Shown here one piece after another: positions 58,641-64,000 of a stretch of 64,000 nucleotides of DNA. The position numbers and the translations under genes are program-made. This stretch comes from Polytrichum commune (lineage: Eukaryota > Streptophyta > Polytrichopsida > Polytrichales > Polytrichaceae), in contig OX485805.1 in the NCBI GenBank assembly GCA_950295325.1, forward strand, positions 38,241,501 through 38,305,500. Direction: 5' to 3'. The notes beneath the pieces were generated by a model. That model was not told where the DNA came from and searched no databases. It saw only the letters and a list, made by a program, of their open reading frames with translations. The first letter of the stretch is position 1; the number at the start of each line of letters is the position of its first letter.

Positions 58641-58760
58641 CTGTAAGTTAAGTAGGTAATCTGCTGTGCTGTGCTGTGCAGTGCAGTGGCCTGCCTCGCG
58701 TGGCTCGCTGCTGCACCCGAAGTCGGGGTTTGCGGGGCGGTTGTTTCGGCGCATCACCTG
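58360..58760. promoter_or_regulatory. GC-rich promoter region with purine and GTTCG repeats
   Basis: GC-rich sequence upstream of the PHD/GNAT leader exon, with GGGAAGG purine runs (58366-58410), CAGC repeats (58458-58480), GGTTTGGTTTGG/GGTTCGGTTCG runs (58479-58512) and CTGTG repeats (58660-58685). This is typical of a constitutive plant promoter and leader. No TATA box was chosen. Confidence 0.5.
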
Positions 58761-58769
58761 ATCGGCTGC

Positions 58770-60660
58770 TCCAAAACGGGGGGGAAGGTGGCCGAGTTCC
58801 TACGCAATTAAAACTTTCTTGAATCTTCCTGCGCTTACGATCGCATGGCCGTTCGATACATACTACTACTTACAGTAGTACCACTAGGCCTCCGTCGTTC
58901 CTGAGAGTCTGCTCGGCCCGCCTTTTTGTTTTTCCCCCCAAGCCACGGGGCGGGGTGGGGGGGGGCGGGCCCATCCATCGCCGACCAGTCGCCGATCACC
59001 GCACCTTGTTCGGCGCCCTTTTTTTTATTTTCTCCGGGACTAATAAGTGACCACTAATTTGAAGTTGGTCGACACGACGGCGCCACTGCCAGCCGCCGCT
59101 ACATCTACCACTGTTGCGCTTCCTCGTGTGGGTGCTGCCATAATTATCATCAGCAACTTGGCTGCAGCAGACCCTCACCATCATCGCCATCGTCGTCCAA
59201 AGGAAGCATCACACTTAAGAAGGCATCGTTAAAATTGGCTTTCATCCAAATTGTTGGAGGGGCTCCGAATAGCTTTTGTTGATCGAGACAGAGGAGGGAA
59301 GGGAAAAGGAGGCACGGTTGTGTGGCAGCCGGAGTCCGAAGCCTGCTTCGTGTTATAAAGTTTTTATCAGGGCTCGGGTGATGAGTCATCGGAAGCGACT
59401 TTCAGTTAATCATTCATCCATTTTTGTCTCCGAAGGTTCATGAGTCACCGCAGTCCACTTCGAAGGAAATAGGCGAGGTAATGAATAATAATATTTTAGT
59501 AGGCGAAGGCTACTGTATGCTGTAACGTGGTCAGAAGTTGGTTTATTTATTTGGGTTTCTTTATTTCTATACTATGATGTATTTCCCTCCGGCTCCGTGG
59601 GGTGGGGCCCGCCTCGGAGTCCACCTGGCACGGGAGCCCAGGTGCGGTGAGTAGGTCCCCTATCTCCGTGGGTCCGTGCTCCTCTTAGAATGGGCCAATG
59701 AGATGCTTCGTTCAGGTGTTTGTTCAGGTGTTGCTTTATTTGTTGACTTGCCTTGTGGGAAGAGACCAAGGGTGGTCTCTAGAATGGGCGAAAGTTTGGC
59801 AGCCAACCAGAACTGGCCACATGTGGTGTTAGAATAGGGGTCCCAGTTGGAAGTGATTGTGTTGATGTAAAGTGGTGTCTAACATGAGCCGATGTTTGGT
59901 CTTCATCGGATAATTAACCGTAATTGGCCACGTGTAAAAGATAATATTGGGGTAGAGCATTCTTGTGACTAGCTGCTTGTTTCTTAACCCCTAAGCGCAA
60001 GGCCCTCCACATGATAGAATGTATTCTCAAACTGATTGATCCAACAACCAATATGTGGAGTTGGAAGTGCCCACAATAGGGTTGCATAATGTACGTGGGT
60101 GCTATTTGGTTAGTTTTTCCTTGTACTCCGTCTTTTGTTGATAAGATCCATGCCTTCAAATTTGTGTTGCACTAGCAAATCTATGATGAAGTATAGACAA
60201 AAACCATATTGAAAGTTGAACCTCCCCTTGTTTAGTAGTGGTGATCGGAAGTGTAGGTTTGTTGGTTTCTTAACTGAATCTTTATTACATGGATCCTCCC
60301 ATTTATATTCACTATTGAATGTGGAGTAATTCTAAATTCTAAAACATAGTCTAGTCTCGTCTAAAATGTGTCTTTATGGTGTTTGTTCTTTGATCCTCAC
60401 CTAACCACCCACCAATTACATATAGGTGCATGATCAAGAAAAGAAACCGAATAACACATGCATACCCCCTCAGAGCGCCTAACTTAAAGGTCAAGCAGAC
60501 CCCGGCCCCCTTTGTCTCCCAGTACCTTAGAAAGCAACCCTATTTCATCTTTACGTGTGCCGGAATATAAGTTTCCATATGTCATACAAGTGGATCATGG
60601 CAAATGTGAGCATGAAACACATCAATTTTTTGAGGGGAAAATAAATATCTTGTGTTGGAA
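58770..60660. other. Intergenic, nothing coding recognised
   Basis: GC-rich near 58900-59000 and becoming AT-rich after 59500. Short open frames (59150-59389, 59572-59769) have no recognised motif. No repeats of the listed families were identified. Confidence 0.4.
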
Positions 60661-60687
60661 TAGAGAGCCCTCGACGGTAAGTAAGCT

Positions 60688-60893
60688 TGCACCCCATTGC
60701 CGTGCCCTTCAAAACTGGCCAATCATCACTGTTCTTCCAGGTTCATTTGGGAAAAGCACCCCATTGCCGTGCCCTTCAAAGCTGGCCAATCATCACTGTT
60801 CTTCCAGGTTCATTTGGAAAAGCACCCCATTGCCGTGCCCTTCAAAACTGGCCAATCATCACTGTTCTTCCAAGTTCATTTGGAAAAGCACGT
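60688..60893. repeat. 66-67-bp tandem repeat, three copies
   Basis: Units start with ACCCCATTGCCGTGCCCTTC at 60691, 60758 and 60824, each ending GTTCATTTGG(G)AAAAGC. Copies are nearly identical, so the duplication is recent. It creates parallel open frames in three phases that are not genes. A GGTAAGTAAG donor-like word lies just upstream at 60676. Confidence 0.9.
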
Positions 60894-60899
60894 AGATGA

Positions 60900-61164
60900 G
60901 ATGACAGAAATTTAAGAACTTGCACATAAAAAACGTAGCAGCGAATGGGTGACATCCACATCACTGACTGAAGTGTAACTCAATGATTTGCATTCATCCA
61001 GAATCTTTTCATCCTCTTATGCCAATCATCTGCTTTGCCACCAAAAGTTTAAGGGAGTGATGTTGAAGATTGGCATCCATGCGAGCCAGAGACTCATCAC
61101 AGGACTTCAAAAATATTTGGTGCAAAAGGCTCGGTGCATAACGTATTACTCAACACTAGGGTGT
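60900..61164. other. Intergenic, nothing recognised
   Basis: No gene or repeat seen. Confidence 0.35.
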
Positions 61165-61490
61165 TGTTTGCCACTCTAGACCCCCCTAATATCACACTTT
61201 ATGGCAACCAAAAGTGCACGTGACATTAAGGAGTTCTTTAATGTGTAACATGGATGCGTGACAATAGAGAATCAGTGTAGGATGTGACGTTTTGGAATAA
61301 CACAAAGTCGACATTGCAATAATGACAATGTGATGTGTGCGAGCGTTTGGTTTGAGTTCTTTGATGACTACTGTGAGGTACACTGTCAAAACCCGTGATT
61401 TATGAGAGGGAAATGTAATAACAAGGAGGCCGATTTAAACCGAGCACGTATGTTTCCTAGGGTTCTAGGATGTAAGAGAGGGAGTGACAT
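61165..61490 (+). repeat. Dispersed repeat family, copy 3
   Basis: Same order of blocks as 42530-42890, including AACACAAAGTCGACATTGCA, AATAATGACAAT, AACAAGGAGG and AGAGAGGGAGTGACATT. Non-coding. Confidence 0.75.
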
Positions 61491-64000
61491 TCGGAGGTTG
61501 GGGTGTAGAATTGTCCCCCACTTATGTTGCATCACCCTTACAAAATGAACAAGTGTTCATCATGAGTATTGTTCACTTTTTGCAAGGGTGAACACGAGGG
61601 TGAGCTTTGGGGATTGAACATTGCACTTCATTTTTAGGAAAGTGCAATGGTCAGCTTGTTGTGTGTGCCACCATACTAAACTTGTGTCAACGCTGAGGAA
61701 AATTTCCCTAAAATTCCATGGTTGCTTCAAACTCGGCACTAGCCAATCCTTTTCAAAAGAAAAAAATTATAAGACAAATAACCTAAGTATTGTTATGTGG
61801 TTTGGTGCTTTTTTGTGTTTTCTCATGCATTCATCGCTAGTAGCTACACATAAGATAGAGGGTCCTTAAACCAACACATTAAGCGTTTTAGTGTACACGT
61901 GGCCACGTAGGCTTTGTAAATTTGCATGACATGGTTAGCAAATGTTGGACCATAATCATAGACATATATAATATTTTTAGCCCATTATCAATATACTATG
62001 AATTGTTGAAAGAAATAAAATAGTAGTGTCCTTATGACACACTCAGGTCCGGGTAGTGTGTGTCTACATGTTGATTGAGGATGAGATCACTTATAGTTAT
62101 TCAAAGATAAAATGGACCACCTCCGACATGAAAGAATGGCACTTGTCCTAGAACCTTGATTCGTAAACATGTTTTGGACTAACATATGAACTCAAAGCGG
62201 TTGAGTTTGAGAATGGGTTCAACTCTACTATCCACCCCACAACTAATGAGAAAGTTTAGTGTGATTGATAGGATACGGTTAACTCTAGTTCACAAATTTA
62301 TTATTGGCAAAAGACTTACCTTTCCCTTTCAATTTCCAACTACCCAAGGACCGCCAATGACCAAGTCATTGAGCTCATAAGTAGTCCAAATATATGATAA
62401 AGGGTACAATCACTTGAGAACTAGGTGTGGCACCAACCTTTTATAACGACATTCGGCTACATGTTGTTTTCATGTCTTCATATAGCCCAAAGACACAACA
62501 AGGGGCCCTCAATGGATTGCCAACAAACTTTCGATGAAACAATGTAATGCAATGCCATTATCCATTTCCACTAGTGGACAAAATTAAATTCAAAATTGAA
62601 TTGTACCTTGACAATGTTCACGCTAACATTGATAGCATGCATCTTGTACTTTTCAAGAATTGTAATTTTGTACTTCACTTTCAGTGGTAAAAGATTGTGT
62701 CAAAAAGAATCGCAGCCGACATCAACTGCAGTTTGTTTGACCAGCATGACTTGTAGTCATTGAACGACTACATATTTGTTTTTTTTTATTGATTTAGCAT
62801 ATTAAACTGCAAGAATTCGGGGGTGTGTAATATACCGTTGGATAAGTATTCAATTTTATTTTTTTTCAAAATTATAGTCACAATACAAAAAATAAAATTT
62901 TGTAGTCGTTCAACAACTGCATGCTAGTTCATGCTAGTTGATTTTGGCTATGGATTTTTCGGGCATAATTTTGTACTATTGTTTTGAGTTCAACATTTGA
63001 GTGCCAACATATAGCCAACTTTTGATAATTATGATGATGAAAGTTGACAAATCTTTTAGAAATAAGTAAGAATAGCATTTGCAATCATCAATGAAGTGAA
63101 TGAGTGTCAGTTAACCAAATATTTTTATTTTATTTGTTGAGTTAATGAGGAAGATAAACCTATGTGATAAGGCAAATCTTATTGATGATGTTTGTTGCAT
63201 TGTCAAGTTGCTCGACATGTGACCCTTCTAGATAACAAATTGTTATGGGATTTATTGCGTTTTTTACATTTGAATGAATGTGGTCAAAAGATGACGTTTA
63301 GAAAGTGTGAAACACCTTAATGCAGTCACCTATCAAATTTTGCAATCACATCATTATTAGATACATAAACGTGTTCAAGTTGACACAACTGAAGGGACCT
63401 TGTTGTTAGTATTCAATTAAGAACGCTATCAAATTTATTACTACATGTCATATGAAAACTTTAGTATCACATTTTGAAGTTAGCATACAATTATAGTCAA
63501 TTTTGTGAAAATTGTAAAAGAAACTTGCAATATTGTCCAACATAATGTAGGGAAAAAAATCTTTACAAATTACTCATAGCATGCGTGTGCATAGAGTAAC
63601 AAATCCTTGATTATATACAAATACACAATAAGTTTGTTCCCTCAAATTGAAGGTATTAAGTTTTGGGGCTCTGTGTGTATTCATTTGTTTGCTTTAGGAG
63701 GTGTTTTTACCCCATTGGGAGCAACTTTGGAAGACATTTCCAATGGTACATTACATGCCTTGTATGATGGAGACATGAGTCAAATATGGTTGATCAAAGT
63801 TTCAGAGTAATTGGAGCAAACAAAACAACCAACTTCAACCTTTCAACCAACCTCTAGGAGGTATCTTGCCATGGAACTCAAGGCCCTTCCAATAGCTCAA
63901 AATTGGCCTAAAACCATGGATAGATATTCCCCCCCCCCCTCCCATTTAAGGGATTCAATAGCACTCTTAATCAATGGCAACATGGCACACAACACTTGAA
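61491..64000. other. Intergenic, AT-rich, no gene recognised
   Basis: Only short open frames (for example 61621-61869, 62186-62380 and 63607-63810), none with a family motif I know. The frame at 63607-63810 (KFWGSVCIHLFALGGVFTPL) is open with plausible composition but stands alone. Nothing else was seen up to the window edge. Confidence 0.35.

Noticed and set aside
58197-58757. Overlapping GC-rich frames on both strands near the promoter
   Set aside because: Purine and GGTTT/GGTTCG simple repeats keep several frames open at once; only the minus-strand leader exon is supported by a splice donor.
60687-60915. Three overlapping plus-strand frames
   Set aside because: All are readings of the 66-67-bp tandem repeat in successive phases.

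Overview
The window looks like nuclear DNA of a land plant, probably with a large, repeat-rich genome. It has one intact multi-exon host gene of a plant-specific chromatin-reader family, canonical GT-AG introns of about 80-300 bp, short interstitial TTTAGGG-type repeats, and much decayed transposon sequence. The Tc1-like and pogo/Tigger-like transposases and the unusual MULE family hint at a seed-free plant (fern, lycophyte or bryophyte). That is inference only; nothing here fixes the species.

Layout. 1-2,220: start of an LTR-retrotransposon gag on the minus strand, with a 144-bp triplicated leader. About 3,830-6,416: decayed MULE-like transposase with a SWIM zinc finger (copy A). 7,437-18,458: a pogo/Tigger-like element bounded by 24-bp inverted repeats and TA. 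Its transposase pseudogene is split by an 8.6-kb MULE-like element (copy B, 9,506-18,086) flanked by a perfect 10-bp direct repeat. Copy B itself carries a tRNA-derived SINE and a 1-kb LTR-like insertion. 18,460-28,311: mostly unrecognised decayed repeats, one short secretory-type first exon and a TIR element. 28,315-40,460: a 12.1-kb CACTA element with TCT target duplication. It holds a nearly complete TNP2-type transposase, a second minus-strand gene and a captured 3'-5' exonuclease exon. 40,464-49,400: decayed repeats and a broken Tc1-like transposase. 49,412-56,995: the host gene, minus strand, 19 coding exons, 892 residues, with TDBD/Jas-type and PHD modules and a C-terminal GNAT acetyltransferase (IDM1-like class). 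57,000-58,760: its first intron, 5' exon and GC-rich promoter. 58,760-64,000: repeats.

The most unusual content is inside MULE copy B. A plus-strand gene (13,100-17,889, seven exons with canonical splice sites) encodes a ParB-like domain (DGNHR motif) and a C-terminal beta-class DNA amino-methyltransferase fold (degenerate motif IV, then a motif I related to DPFxGxG). It diverges from a minus-strand gene encoding the transposase's SWIM C-terminal module. Between them lie two ordered palindrome arrays: GTTAAC-centred 20-bp palindromes, mostly 64 bp apart, and six TTTGGGTCG-type 20-bp palindromes at exactly 32-bp spacing. A ParB-like protein, a DNA methylase fold and parS-like arrays together suggest an undescribed DNA-recognition or modification module carried by a plant transposon. 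This copy is dead: a frameshift, five nonsense codons and an insertion.

Coordinates of exons were read by eye from splice consensus, reading-frame phase and domain continuity, and may be off by a base or two.
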